Source: Dipteris shenzhenensis (taxonomy: Eukaryota; Polypodiophyta; Polypodiopsida; Gleicheniales). Taken from it: a stretch of DNA of 64,000 nucleotides. The stretch lies in NCBI GenBank assembly GCA_047967505.1, contig CM106538.1, one strand, 5' to 3'. The notes under the pieces were generated by a model, which saw only the letters and a list, made by a program, of their open reading frames with translations, was not told the DNA's origin and did not search any database. Positions 45,401 through 51,870 of this stretch are shown here, in pieces. Every line of letters begins with the position of its first letter. Position 1 is the first letter of the stretch. The position numbers were made by a program, and so were the translations under genes.

Positions 45401-46772
45401 ATGGAGCTGATCTCTTGATGGTGCTTTGACAGGAAACACAAATTGAACAGCTAAACTCTCGCAGGCTCGAAGTGCTGGAGAATTGCGAATTGGACCAAAT
45501 AAAGCTTCCCATTGTGCCAGATTCCATGGATGTAGACTCTGCTGGATCAAGTGTACAGTTATCAACATATGATTATTCACATCTAAACAGATTGCATCAG
45601 CAGGTGGGTATCTGTCACCAGTTGGCTGTTGCAGATCATTTCCCTTCACGTTATTTGGTGTCTCCACCTGTTGATGTTGACCATTTGACTGAGCTGTAAA
45701 ATCATCTAGGCAACTGAGAAAGAGAAGCTCGAGGCAGAGTTCAAGGCAAAATTAGCATCCATTTCTTCGGAGATAGAAAGAACTGCTCCAAATCTCAAAG
45801 CTTTGGATCAGTATGAGGTCCTTCGTGAAAAGGAGAGGGAGGCGGTTGAGGAGTTTGAAGCAGCCAGGAGGGAGGCGAAGGAAATTACTGACAAATATAA
45901 CAGTGTCAAACAAAAAAGGTTTCCGAGTTTTTTGGTTATTTATGAAACAGCTACTATGAGCAATAGTTACACATTATTAACGATGCTATTTATTGATTTT
46001 GCAGGTATGAAAGGTTTATGGATGCATTTAACCATATTTCCACTAATATCAATAAGATCTACAAGCAACTTACACAGAGTAATACCCACCCTCTTGGTGG
46101 CACTGCTTATTTGAGTTTAGAGAATGAAGATGAGCCATTTTTATATGGGATCAAGTACACAGCCATGCCCCCTACAAAGCGTTTTAGGGACATGGAACAG
46201 CTTTCTGGTGGAGAGAAGACCGTGGCTGCTCTTGCACTGCTTTTTGCTATCCACAGGTATAGTGATTCAAGATGGTGGAGAGAGTTTAATTAGGGGCTGT
46301 CCTTTTTTTAAACCTGTTTATCAATCGAACAATTAAATTTCCGTCATGATACTAAGTTCCATGTACTTTTGGCCTGTTGTGATTGCAGTTTTCGACCATC
46401 TCCATTCTTTGTACTAGATGAGGTAGATGCAGCTTTAGACAACTTGAATGTTGCTAAGGTGGCAGCCTTCATCAGAGCCAAATCTAGAGATGAAGCAATA
46501 AGCCAAGACAATGAAAGCAAGGGGGTTGGATTCCAAAGCGTGGTCATATCACTGAAAGACTCCTTTTATGATAAAGCAGATGCTTTGGTCGGTGTTTATC
46601 GTGATTCTGAGCGAAGGTAAGTGTGCGGTTTACTGATCTTTGCTTTGCTAAAAAAATTTGGGCAGTTTTTCAGGTATTGCATTTCAGCTACGTAGTGGGT
46701 ATATAATAAAGTGCTGTGGATTGCAGTTGTTCCAGGACTCTTACTTTTGACCTCAGCAAATATAGTGATTAA
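15947..46772 (+). CDS. SMC1: SMC1 cohesin subunit, 3' 18 exons (5' end outside window)
   Basis: SMC1 pairs with SMC3 to form the cohesin ring that holds sister chromatids together in the nucleus. Exons by inspection: 15947-16183, 21416-21649, 21977-22215, 22813-23079, 23290-23560, 23830-23954, 24050-24159, 24253-24360, 39104-39243, 39383-39472, 39595-39803, 39916-40085, 40175-40284, 45433-45603, 45710-45918, 46005-46256, 46389-46616, 46727-46772. They join without a frame break to 3216 nt: 1071 codons and TAA. Order is the end of the N-terminal head (GDVESIASK), first coiled coil, hinge (about residues 360-525 of this partial protein), second coiled coil, then the C-terminal head with LSGGEKT and [12 protein letters not shown]. 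With the roughly 147 missing N-terminal residues the length equals that of known plant SMC1 (about 1.2 kb of codons). The gene looks functional. The N-terminal Walker A exons must lie to the left. Confidence 0.95.
16665..18508 (-). repeat. Solo LTR of the gag-only family in SMC1 intron 1
   Basis: Starts TGTTAGAAAATACCC and ends CCTTTCCAACA, in the orientation opposite to the LTRs at 12956-14682. The 5-bp duplication CACAC flanks both ends (16660-16664 and 18509-18513). At 1844 bp it is longer than its relatives (1141 and 1150 bp), chiefly because of a tandem insertion at 16762-17340. A CCTATAAAAGG box lies on the minus strand at about 17913-17923. Confidence 0.9.
16762..17340. repeat. 267/268-bp tandem repeat inside the solo LTR
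   Basis: Two full units start at 16762 and 17030 and a partial third starts at 17297, each beginning TTCTAAATTTGTATGATTGG. Each full unit contains TTAGCGGACATGCAAATT and TTTCGTCCAAGTGG, ending in a very AT-rich stretch. A diverged piece with TTAGCGGACATGCAAATT also occurs at about 9810-9860. Confidence 0.92.
18505..18535. repeat. CA microsatellite with C run
   Basis: (CA)n followed by about ten C, directly at the end of the solo LTR; the CACAC target duplication merges with it. The pyrimidine-rich text continues to about 18620. Confidence 0.9.
18620..19104. other. Intronic stretch without recognised features
   Basis: AT-rich SMC1 intron 1 sequence with no domain, LTR end or RNA gene seen. 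Confidence 0.5.
19105..19364 (-). pseudogene. LINE reverse transcriptase scrap, tandemly duplicated
   Basis: On the minus strand the text reads [18 protein letters not shown], the F/Y-A-D-D active-site box of non-LTR reverse transcriptase. The box occurs twice because a 104-bp unit (19157-19260 and 19261-19364) is tandemly repeated; a more diverged partial unit precedes it at 19105-19156. Nothing else of the LINE remains. Confidence 0.75.
19370..19625. repeat. Purine-rich GGCTGAGAGAG minisatellite
   Basis: About 250 bp of irregular repeats of GGCTGAGAGAGG and GGGCTGAGTGAGG on the + strand, almost without pyrimidine runs. Open frames on the minus strand here (serine/leucine rich) are by-products of the repeat. 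Confidence 0.8.
20559..20690. repeat. Short degenerate tandem repeat (CACTGAAGGTG unit)
   Basis: Five to six imperfect units of roughly 21-24 bp built on CACTGAAGGTGACATGGATA, for example at 20630, 20650 and 20670. Coding is not apparent. Such repeats are common in copia pre-integrase/linker relics, but that origin is not shown. Confidence 0.65.
20811..21149. repeat. Dispersed repeat, copy 2 (first copy 10018-10360)
   Basis: About 340 bp with very few differences from 10018-10360, from TAGCCTTCTCCTTTAGTGCT to GATTCATCTAGGTATA. It sits in SMC1 intron 1, 266 bp before exon B. Confidence 0.8.
21416..24360 (+). CDS. SMC1: SMC1 exons B-H: first coiled coil and hinge
   Basis: Seven exons. B (21416-21649), C (21977-22215) and D (22813-23079) encode lysine/glutamate-rich heptad text of the outgoing coiled coil. 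E (23290-23560), F (23830-23954), G (24050-24159) and H (24253-24360) encode the hinge: [81 protein letters not shown]. The glycines of the dimerising hinge ([12 protein letters not shown]) are kept. The D acceptor adds one base to make an Ile codon before [11 protein letters not shown]. The donor after E is GC. The intron between F and G is AT-AC. Confidence 0.94.
23561..23829 (+). other. SMC1: SMC1 intron with GC donor
   Basis: The exon ends GAATGCATCAAG and the intron begins GCAAGTGTCC; the acceptor is GTAATGCAG. Joining at these points gives KECIK|YLKEQRL in frame. AAG|GCAAGT is the strong consensus typical of GC-AG introns, and no GT donor nearby keeps the frame. Confidence 0.88.
23955..24049 (+). 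other. SMC1: U12-type AT-AC intron in SMC1
   Basis: This 95-bp intron starts ATATCCTTG, the U12 donor consensus, and ends in AC at 24048-24049. A branch-site match, TTCTTAAC, ends at 24040, about 10 bases before the 3' end. Splicing here joins GATGTTATACA to GTTTGATCC and reads DVIQFDPALEK, the conserved hinge sequence. No GT-AG alternative restores the frame at this place. Confidence 0.92.
24424..24470. repeat. GT/GA compound microsatellite
   Basis: GTGTGTTTGTGTGTGTG followed by (GA)n and a G run, in the giant SMC1 intron 8. Confidence 0.85.
24606..24760 (-). repeat. Probable LINE 3' end with TTTC tail
   Basis: (GAAA)n at 24606-24630 is followed by GTTTAT and, further on, AATATAACATAATCA. 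The same arrangement, (GAAA)n-GTTTAT ... AATACAACATAATCA, occurs at 40739-40855, next to LINE coding text, so both look like 3' ends of one LINE family read on the minus strand. Confidence 0.5.
24761..25113 (+). repeat. Possible truncated LTR element end
   Basis: TCTTCTTAAGGGGGAGAAAA precedes TGTTACATCAATATTAGG, resembling a polypurine tract followed by an LTR start on the + strand. The LTR-like text is cut off by the gypsy insertion at 25114. No partner repeat was found. Confidence 0.35.
25114..26029 (-). repeat. 3' LTR of the intron-8 gypsy element
   Basis: 916 bp. From about 25640 to 26000 it holds a series of short inverted repeats built on TTGAC/GTCAA and TTGGT/ACCAA, repeated in the other LTR. 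The adjacent internal bases on the minus strand (AGCCGAGGGGA) are the polypurine tract. Confidence 0.95.
26042..27765 (-). pseudogene. gypsy RNase H and integrase, internally deleted
   Basis: The 388-codon frame 26599-27765 runs from the RT thumb ([16 protein letters not shown]) through RNase H ([38 protein letters not shown]) to integrase. After [10 protein letters not shown] the zinc-finger half and first catalytic Asp are missing. Text resumes at [20 protein letters not shown] and continues through SDRDPRM. The catalytic Glu region is lost near 26520-26600. The frame 26042-26437 then gives the integrase C-terminus ([27 protein letters not shown]) and a chromodomain-like end. The enzyme cannot be active. 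Confidence 0.9.
27766..28648 (-). pseudogene. gypsy reverse transcriptase (frameshifted)
   Basis: The frame 27935-28648 contains [37 protein letters not shown] and YEYLVMPFG. It then shifts near 27970, after which an [10 protein letters not shown] active-site box is found at about 27860-27890 in another frame. Confidence 0.9.
28745..30272 (-). pseudogene. gypsy Gag and protease (frameshifted)
   Basis: The gag start frame (29439-30272) has an Arg/Ser-rich stretch (about residues 75-145) and the gag fold ([27 protein letters not shown]). It shifts near 29570 into the frame 28745-29683, which carries [11 protein letters not shown] and a standard zinc knuckle [14 protein letters not shown]. It ends with a protease whose active site reads [10 protein letters not shown], with Pro-Arg where Ser/Thr-Gly is normal. 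Gag would package element RNA; the altered D-P-R would be expected to abolish protease action. Confidence 0.88.
30314..31047 (-). other. gypsy leader with CTGGTT and CCACGTG motif clusters
   Basis: Non-coding leader left of the copia insertion. At 30670-30850 short CTGGTT/AACCAG strings recur in both directions. At 30860-31045 about ten imperfect repeats of GCCACGTGTC or GCCACGTCA follow. The CACGTG core is the plant G-box. No open frame of interest. Confidence 0.7.
31048..31259 (-). repeat. 3' LTR of the copia element
   Basis: 212 bp. It contains a perfect inverted repeat around ATGACTGTCTTAAGACAGTC (about 31181-31204) that could form a hairpin in the RNA. Confidence 0.95.
31260..31272 (-). 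other. Polypurine tract of the copia element
   Basis: Minus-strand text TTAGGTGGGAGGT directly precedes the 3' LTR. Confidence 0.75.
31358..35467 (-). CDS. copia Gag-Pol polyprotein, intact
   Basis: 1369 codons without a break, ATG at 35467. Residues 1-200 are Gag (UBN2 type; [24 protein letters not shown]). The zinc knuckle [14 protein letters not shown] lies at about 235-248. Protease [11 protein letters not shown] is at about 318-328. Integrase has zinc residues at LWHSRLGH and CDHC (449-483) and D510, D572 and E608 in [14 protein letters not shown] and QNGASERMN. Reverse transcriptase spans about 900-1150 with YVDDMLIAS at 1051. RNase H spans about 1215-1369 ([25 protein letters not shown]). 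The integrase-before-RT order defines Ty1/copia. All catalytic residues expected are present, so the protein is probably functional. Confidence 0.97.
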   Translation of the reverse strand: MASGGGDSSILNIKKLEGAHNYALWAEQCLNVLLLKKIAKPIRVKGVKPSDMAADDWEELDLSARAAIMLTISDTLVFNVQAEKTSYGLWQRLEELYAQKSSASKVYWLKKLVDLRMKEGTAMTSHLSEFNAIFTQLIAQGLNLDEEFKATFLLCTLPESWDTFKTTLSNSNATLIYADVESSLLMEEMSRKNNAGSKSSNALQVQDRGRTQQKGRSASKSRSRSQSRGKKDIECFYCGKKGHVKSKCFKFIRDQKAKKAETQDAGNASKGKGKAKIVELDAVNVAAEDSDSDIHDVLCSSAVIAHALVIDGHDMHTWLLDSGASFHVTPHREWFTSYTGTHGVVHLGNNYACQIAGIGSIKIVFPDGQSFMLDGVRHVPEIKKNLISTGLLDDSGYHTTFGDSKWVITDGQTVVAEGFKSDTLYPLYVSSVGNHVVAITELPKVSLWHSRLGHMSVMGMQELSRLGYLPPLSFSDLPTCDHCIFGKHSVTPHKRRTPQNRAPLDLVHTDLCEMPQLSLGGAKYFITFIDDATRKVWVYFLKHKGDALNAFKRFVAQVENRTGRRLKCLRSDNGGEYVSHAFVQFCQAKGIKQELTAPHNASQNGASERMNRTIQEKVRCMLSYAALPHGFWAEAVQTAIHIINRSPNKALELKVPEEVWSGKPPSYKHLRVFGCECFAHVRKDLRTKLDPKSIRCIFMGYGDEGEMGYRLWDPVKRKIIRNNDVIFKEDSVHKEPVQPVEYRRVIYDDVGQQRMPIYMQQQPAADHPVQEGIQAENQPDNFANDAPLDVPTDGAVEQPDTVVQPPVMHEDQAGQQPNPEQFVRRSTRAQRPPVRFVPGANNVADFIMLTDCGEPSSFKEAMGRTEKKKWEKAMQSEMDSLLQNDTWDLVQLPAGRKVLPCKWVYKVKVDSNDLPRYKARLVAKGFKQEKGIDFDEIFSPVVKMTTLRAVLALVAHADMNLCQMDVKTAFLHGDLHDEIYMSQPEGYAVKGKEQLVCKLKRSLYGLKQAPREWYKKFDAFMQSQGYHRCETDHCLYTKRATDGSLMLLILYVDDMLIASKSQHEISALKKQLHQSFDMKDLGDANHILGMRITRDRSKGLLFLSQKEYIDKVLQRFKMEGGKSISTPLPPHLKLSSKDSPRSDDDKAEMAKVPYASAVGSLMYAMVATRPDIAFAVGVISRYMANPGKRHWEAVKGVLRYLKGTKDLCICYGRQDALVHGFTDSDYAGNADNRKSTTGYIFTFAGGAISWVSRLQKCVALSTTEAEYVAATEACKEAIWLTRLVKDLGITGDMPVLHCDSQSAIMLAKNPVFHQKTKHIEVKYHFIREVLEDKRLELVKVHTDDNPADLLTKSLPTERFAHCRHIMGLG
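35468..37101 (-). other. Long 5' leader of the copia element
   Basis: 1.6 kb between the primer site and the polyprotein start, long for a copia element. Close to the primer site it has dense CCGTACGG and GTACGG motifs (36606-36675 and 36957-37051). Between them lies a GC-rich part with a 36-bp unit repeated at 36754 and 36790 (CCCTAGCTGCGAA...GCCGCCGCCACC). Several short upstream frames exist but none has a recognised domain. Confidence 0.8.
37102..37114 (-). other. tRNA-iMet primer-binding site, copia element
   Basis: TGGTATCAGAGCC on the minus strand, two bases from the 5' LTR. Confidence 0.95.
37117..37328 (-). repeat. 5' LTR of the copia element
   Basis: 212 bp, almost identical to 31048-31259. 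Confidence 0.95.
37334..37874 (-). other. gypsy leader right of the copia insertion
   Basis: The primer-proximal part of the gypsy leader. A + strand frame of 183 codons (37353-37904) crosses it, antisense to the element and ending in the LTR; it has no convincing family match. Confidence 0.5.
37875..37887 (-). other. Primer-binding site, intron-8 gypsy element
   Basis: TGGTATCAAAGCC on the minus strand, one base inside the 5' LTR. It differs by one base from the perfect initiator-tRNA-Met complement TGGTATCAGAGCC. Confidence 0.88.
37889..38815 (-). repeat. 5' LTR of the intron-8 gypsy element
   Basis: 927 bp, followed by the GAACA duplication. The TTGAC/GTCAA palindrome series is at about 38415-38790. 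A 17-bp segment, AAAAGAACTTTTTGACC, near 38713 is absent from the other LTR. Confidence 0.95.
39104..40284 (+). CDS. SMC1: SMC1 exons I-M: second coiled coil
   Basis: Five exons: 39104-39243, 39383-39472, 39595-39803, 39916-40085 and 40175-40284, with introns of 89-139 bp. They encode [46 protein letters not shown], the conserved [16 protein letters not shown], and further heptad text ending in KLKRQMTVK. The first continues the G codon split by the 14.7-kb intron (G|GG). The donor after the second exon is GC (CAAAAG|GCAAAT). The third exon has two acceptors six bases apart (GCAG|GTGCAG|G). Confidence 0.92.
40739..41760 (-). pseudogene. LINE C-terminal fragment in SMC1 intron 13
   Basis: On the minus strand the frame 41137-41421 gives [18 protein letters not shown] followed by [17 protein letters not shown]. 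This is the C-x2-C...H...C zinc motif found after the reverse transcriptase in plant LINE ORF2. A further frame at 41552-41740 may be upstream ORF2 text. The 3' side ends in a (TTTC)n tail at 40739-40760, so this is the 3' end of a 5'-truncated, decayed LINE. Confidence 0.65.
41761..44300. other. Intron 13 stretch without recognised genes
   Basis: About 2.5 kb of intronic sequence with only short frames. Minus-strand frames around 43192-43630 are the longest but show no family motif. Probably old transposon DNA. Confidence 0.4.
44500..44830 (+). pseudogene. Ty3/gypsy RNase H fragment
   Basis: The + strand text gives [17 protein letters not shown], then after a frame change a [20 protein letters not shown] string followed by KQH. 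Both are RNase H landmarks of gypsy elements (ERE.LA.VYA..K.R, and RWLLLLQEFDF...V..GK.H). The flanks are decayed. Confidence 0.75.
45433..46772 (+). CDS. SMC1: SMC1 exons N-R: end of coiled coil and C-terminal ATPase head
   Basis: Five exons: 45433-45603, 45710-45918, 46005-46256, 46389-46616 and 46727-46772. They carry [20 protein letters not shown], an acidic linker rich in Asp and Ser, [46 protein letters not shown], the ABC signature [11 protein letters not shown], Walker B and D-loop [18 protein letters not shown], the H-loop region [14 protein letters not shown], and the C-terminus GVYRDSERS...LSKYSD. These elements bind ATP together with the N-terminal Walker A of the same protein and the SMC3 head. 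The TAA stop is at 46770-46772. Confidence 0.96.
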
Positions 46773-48188
46773 GTTGGGTGCAGTCTTATACAAGTCAAAA
46801 CATGAATGGGCGCAGATGGTCTCTTTCCACTAGCCATGGTTTCAAGACTGTATTTATGTACATAGCTGCTTTCTAAGGGAGTGGAGCTTATCTTTTTATG
46901 TATATATAGCAGCACTTGACGTTTAGTCAATTGCCTACCATGGAAACCTCAAGTGTAATTTGGATGTTAAAAATCTGGCTTTTTCCTTGTCTATAAATGG
47001 GATTCAAAAAGAGCGTATTTGCACCTCAAGCTTTGGTATTCATGGGATAATGAAATTCGATGTTGACATTAAAATATAATCTCTTAGAAATAGTGGCTAT
47101 TTTATCAATTTGCGTTAATTTGTGAAAAAAATCTCGTTTCCCAAGAGTTTTTTGCAATATTCTTTGAGGTCCCTAAAGACAATGGCTTTCAGTTTGTTTT
47201 TGGGGACCAGTTCTGTGCATTCTTTATTGGAGTTGGAGTGCCAAGCCTTATAAATAGCATCCCTTTAAGGGACTTTTCTATTCTAATGTATCTTTTTAAT
47301 TCATTTTCTCGCTCATGAACGGCTATTCTCACCTAATGGCTTGGTTAACCTAGCTAACTTTGCATGTTGGTTCATCTATGTACTTTCCTCCATTTGGGCT
47401 TTTTTAACATGGTGACTTGATTTAGCTGCAAGAAATCACGACTCATCTAGAGGATTGGCTTACAATTGCATCGAAAGAACAATGCAATCAAGACTTGTTG
47501 ATTTTCATCTTCACATGACTCAATTGATCGGAGCTTTTTTGATATGGAAACTTGATTTAGGTGCAAGAAATCATACGACTCATCTAGAGGATTGGTTTAA
47601 AATTGCATCGAAAGAACAGTGCAATCAGGACCGGTTGATTTTCATCTTCAAATTTCGCATATGTTCTAGCTTTGCCCTTAATTTTCAAGTAGTCATGTGT
47701 GGGTGTGTGCTAAGGTGGGAATTGAACCAACTGCACCCAATAGTCACAATCTCAAACCCCCAGGGTGAACTCTAATGTAGGATGGAGAAACATGGGCACA
47801 TAAGAAGGAAGGGACATAAGGGCAACACCTGCCAATCATGTGGTTGTCTCACCTAGAATTAGGATTTTTTGATGTCGCTTATGCAAATTTTCTTTTCCCA
47901 ACTTGTCTAAAAAGGTTTTCTATATACTCTTTGGATGCCTGCATATAATGATTTCTCCCTTTTGAGTAGCTTTTGGGATGCTAGGCATAGCTTGAAATGT
48001 ATTCTGATATGTTATCTTTGATGATTATCCTTAGTGTCTACCTCATAGATAGCGGTGCTACACATTGGCGATCACAATTTTCCTTCATTTTTTATGTTGT
48101 AGGTTCTTGGGTTTTCAATCCAAGGGTCCATTTGGTTGTATGCCTTGTGTTATTTTTAAAAGCTCTTTATTGAGATTTGGTATTATAA

Positions 48189-48190
<2 letters not shown>
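46773..48190 (+). other. SMC1 3' flank and intergenic sequence
   Basis: The 3' UTR begins after the TAA. No canonical AATAAA was found close by; AT-rich weak signals occur at about 46895-46910 (TATGTATATATAGC) and 47063-47085. A 135-bp imperfect tandem duplication lies at 47407-47665. No further host gene was seen. Confidence 0.5.
47407..47665. repeat. Tandem duplication of about 135 bp
   Basis: Two imperfect copies share ACTTGATTTAG and GCAAGAAATC, then CGACTCATCTAGAGGATTGG, GCATCGAAAGAACA and GTTGATTTTCATCTTCA, offset by 135 bp. Confidence 0.85.
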
Positions 48191-48192
<2 letters not shown>

Positions 48193-48242
<50 letters not shown>

Positions 48243-48331
48243 TAGATACATATACATACATACATACATACATATATATATGTGTGTGTGCGCACCCAAA
48301 AAAAAAGTGTGTGTGTGTGTCGATACAGGTA
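48193..48331. repeat. Compound microsatellite and LINE target site
   Basis: (TC)22 at 48193-48236 is followed by CATA/TATA repeats, GTGTGTGTG, an A run and (GT)n. The last 17 bases, GTGTGTCGATACAGGTA (48315-48331), recur at 50508-50524 after the LINE. Confidence 0.9.
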
Positions 48332-50507
48332 GGTCTTTGTAATGTCAATAAGTGGAGACTTTTTTGGCATTATGTACATAGAATGCATCTCGATGTAATT
48401 TCTTTGCAGGAACACAACCAACACTTCTTGGTTGGCCAGTAAGGCCACTTCGCTGGTTATGACATATTTTATGCTGGTACAATGCACTTTTTGGGGGTAT
48501 GCATACTGGTGAAACATGATATGCAGTCCACGGTTGCTTACAATGACCCCCAGGGTCGCTGGATGGTGATCAGATGCACCTATCATGCTGATCTTTATGA
48601 AATAGCATCTGTCTATGCCTCTCAAACTTCTGCGACAAGAGCTCGAATGTGGGCCTCCCTCAAACAATATCCATGGCTGTCTAATGCCTTTTTGTGTGGA
48701 GACTTCAATAACTCGCCTGCCATTCAAGACAACACCACCCATCGTTCTCACATGATCCCCACTGAGCTTCGACATTGGGAGGATATGCCTTCTTTCTTGC
48801 ATGCAGAAGATTTATGGCTCTCAACAAGGGATAGAGATATGGGCTATACATACCATCACAATGCCTTTACTCATTACTGGGCTCGACTTGACAGATGGTA
48901 TATGTTGCATGCTCAGCAGTATGCTAGTTTCACATGTGCACTATGGGTTAATCATTCCCTTTTGTTATCTGATCACTTCCAGTATGCTTGACATTATCTA
49001 TAGCACGTTTGACAGATATGCCTTTTTTTGGTCTTCGCCTACTCCATGTTAATAGTGCTTATTTGCTTCATCAACAATTTCAGAACATGGTGAGAGTGGC
49101 TGTCCGCCCCCTCCTCTTACATGCTCAGGAGGACATGGATTTCGCTTGGATCAGTCTTGCCCATCGTTTGTAGGCTGTCATTCAAGATTATGGACGGAGT
49201 TACATGGGAGACCTCAGGCTTAAGCTGAAATGGGCTCAATCTCACAAGCAACAAATGGATGTAATCAGCTCTTATAGGCAGCTCACCTCCTCTGAACAGG
49301 ATTCTTGTACTTATGCGGTTCATATCATCCATCAAAACGATCTTCGCAAATTAAAGAAGTGGCAAATCCGAGCTCGCATGAAACCCCTTTTGGATAAGGA
49401 CTGCTCCTCCAAAGCCTTCTTCAAAAGCCTGCATGCGGATAGGCGAAATGAGGATATTTGCAGGATCAAGCAAGATGATGGCACCTGGACTACCTCCAAA
49501 TCGGAATTGGAATTGCAATGTTCTAGGAGCAAGGCGTTTGACTCGCCTCTTGCCTTACAGGCTCCTATTAAAGCATATAATCTTATGAAATTGGGCATAA
49601 GATTTGTCGGAGATGTTGTGGATCAACACGGTTATGTGCTTTCATTTCCACAAGCTTGCAGGACATTCCCCTTGGGTCTGCATCATAGGCCCATTTGGAG
49701 AATACTTACAACTATGTTGCAGCCATTTGTTCCTGTTCCTCCACTGTTTGTACAGGACAGATTACTGGATTGGAATTTGACTTCCTTATCTCCTGCTACC
49801 TGTTCACTTTGAATGCATAATCTGGCCTCCTCGATGGTTTACAGATTTCTTCTTCCACCGCCATGGATTGATAAGCATGCCAACACTATTTGGAATTTGG
49901 ATAGGCCTTTATCTTGGTGGCAATCACAACTCAAAAAAATTTGGAAAGCTAAATTGCCATTGCAACAGAGGCTTTTCTTTTGGAGATGTATAGTGGGAGC
50001 TTTTTCCACTGGGGTGAAATTGACAGCACGTCGCATTGCTTCCCCTTCTTGCCCCCGTTGCTCTCATCACCGAGAGACAGTTCCCCATTTGTTATGGTCT
50101 TGCCCGCACTCTCAAATATTGATCACTCATGTCTCTCATTTGCTGTGGCTTCGGTTTTCCTCTATCAAATTCGGGAAACTCTTCTGGATGTTTGGATGTT
50201 TCTCATCTCAGATGTCTCCATTCCTCCTTTTCTTTCACTGGGCTCGTTTTTGGGTTCTATGGACTATTTGGACGCAGAGATTGCATTCTAGGATGGGACA
50301 ATAGTTTCCTCAGGCATATGCTTTCTTCAGAATGTCCCTCAAGCAATCTTTATATGACAGTTATGCTGCGAGGGACTTGGATGCTACTAGCCTTGAAGTG
50401 TTTTTTGATTGTTTTTGAGTTCTTCCATTAGGCTCTCTTTTGGAGTCTAATGTCATGTACATTGATTTCATGTTAATAATATAGTTACTGGTTTCACAAA
50501 AAAAAAA
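48332..50507 (+). mobile_element. LINE with RT core missing
   Basis: A 2.2-kb non-LTR element on the + strand ending in a poly(A) of about 10, with the 17-bp target duplication GTGTGTCGATACAGGTA on both sides. Frames 48340-48990 encode the APE-type endonuclease (LDVISLQEH, GDFNNSPAIQD, LLSDHF). Frames 49016-49500 encode the linker before the reverse transcriptase (RLKLKWAQSHKQQ, KAFFKSLHADRR). At about 49500-49560 the text jumps straight to ORF2 sequence downstream of the RT. It ends with the zinc domain (LWSCPHSQ; CPRCSHHRETVPHLLWSC). The FADD-type polymerase domain is absent, so the copy cannot move by itself. Several stops are present. Confidence 0.9.
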
Positions 50508-50524
50508 GTGTGTCGATACAGGTA

Positions 50525-50904
50525 TGGATATGTATTAGTAAACACATGCACATGTGTGTGCGCGAGCGCACACGCAATCATTTGCATTTTGAGTGATTTA
50601 TATACAGAAACATCATTTTCATGCGATGACGAATGCAATCATTGATAAATCTTTTCGATATAAAAAGCTTGGAGACTAGCAATCTATTGTTGGTAGTATT
50701 CACAATATTGCCAGTAATAAATTTTGTGGCAAATGTACATTTACTGCTAGTACAAGGACCATTATCACCATTAAATGCCATTGCTACCAATGGCAAAATT
50801 AGTGAGAAATTGAACTATTATAATAGTACTGTTATCAATGGTAATGGGACTATTATGCCGGTTGGGGAAAAAAAGAAGACAAAAAGAATGGTAAATAAAC
50901 CTAT
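50525..50904. other. Stretch right of the LINE without recognised gene
   Basis: Contains a CACATGTGTGTGCGCGAGCGCACACG alternating purine-pyrimidine patch at about 50550-50575 (longest piece given here only by position and core GTGCGCGAGCGCAC). A 91-codon frame at 50633-50908 has no known motif. Confidence 0.35.
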
Positions 50905-50968
50905 GTAATGCTTTACACCAACATCCTCTCTCAGTGGTAATGCTTTACACCAACATCCTCTCTCAGTG
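50905..50968. repeat. Perfect 32-bp tandem duplication
   Basis: Two adjacent copies (50905-50936 and 50937-50968) beginning GTAATGCTTTACACC and ending TCTCTCAGTG. Confidence 0.95.
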
Positions 50969-51067
50969 CCAACATGTGGAATTTACATGTTGAGCATTCC
51001 ATACAAGATTACATAGAGATGCATGTTCCTCTTTAGAGGATTTCATCAAAGGTGTCATTTGATGAGC

Positions 51068-51870
51068 TTACAAAGTTGAGCACCTCACATGGCTTCTTTT
51101 GCAATCTTTTGCAAGATGACCGATTTCACCAAAATGATGACACTTCCTTTGTGAAGGATCTTTCAAAAAACAATGGGCCTCATCATGATCCTTCTTTACA
51201 AAAATTACATTTGAAGCCATTAAAGGACTTTTCTTCTTTCCATGACCCATCGATAGGGCCTTCCCTTGAGCCGATGTATATGCACGCTCTCCTTTCTTTG
51301 CCTTGATGTTTCACTCTTCAACGAGCAAAGCACTAATAATGCTTTCCAAATTGGGGTTAGAAAGATGCTTTAAGGTTCTGACAAGGCTCTCATATAGCTC
51401 GGGCATGCTCTTTAAGAGCACAACAATAACATTCTTCTCTTCCATCTTAGCATCAATGGTGGCCAACTACATTATATGATACTATGGAGCTCACTAATAA
51501 TGTCACTCAGATTTTCATTTTCAAAAAAGCATAAACCAAATAATTTGACTTTGAGTGCAATATGGGAGTGCTTACCACTTGCTCCATAGCTCATTTCAAC
51601 GTATCTTTGATGACATGGCTCCCACCACCAAATGAATGAGTTTTGAATGTAAGTTAAGTGCAATGAAGACCAACACTTGCTCTTCAATATCCTCATCATC
51701 GATAGTGATGTCGATCTACTTCGTGCCCTTGACATAGGGCCACATTCCCCGTCAAGTGGTTTAATGTGTGCAAAACAACAATACATCCACCCTTGAAGGC
51801 AAACTTTAGGGAAAAAACCAAGAAACGGCAAATCGTTGACACTTTGGGTTTGTTGCAGGATTCATAGAAG
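51068..51870 (-). pseudogene. copia-type Gag fragment
   Basis: Minus-strand frames give the UBN2-type gag body (about 51470-51830) and, near 51110-51170, KCHHFGEIGHLAKDCKR, a zinc knuckle in which the second Cys has been lost (C-x2-C become C-H-H-F). Several shifts and stops; no pol follows on the left. Confidence 0.65.

Noticed and set aside
48167-48802. 211-codon minus-strand frame over the LINE endonuclease
   Set aside because: Antisense shadow of the LINE coding text, ending in microsatellite-encoded Arg-Glu repeats.
50633-50908. 91-codon + strand frame
   Set aside because: AT-rich chance frame with no family motif or splice context.
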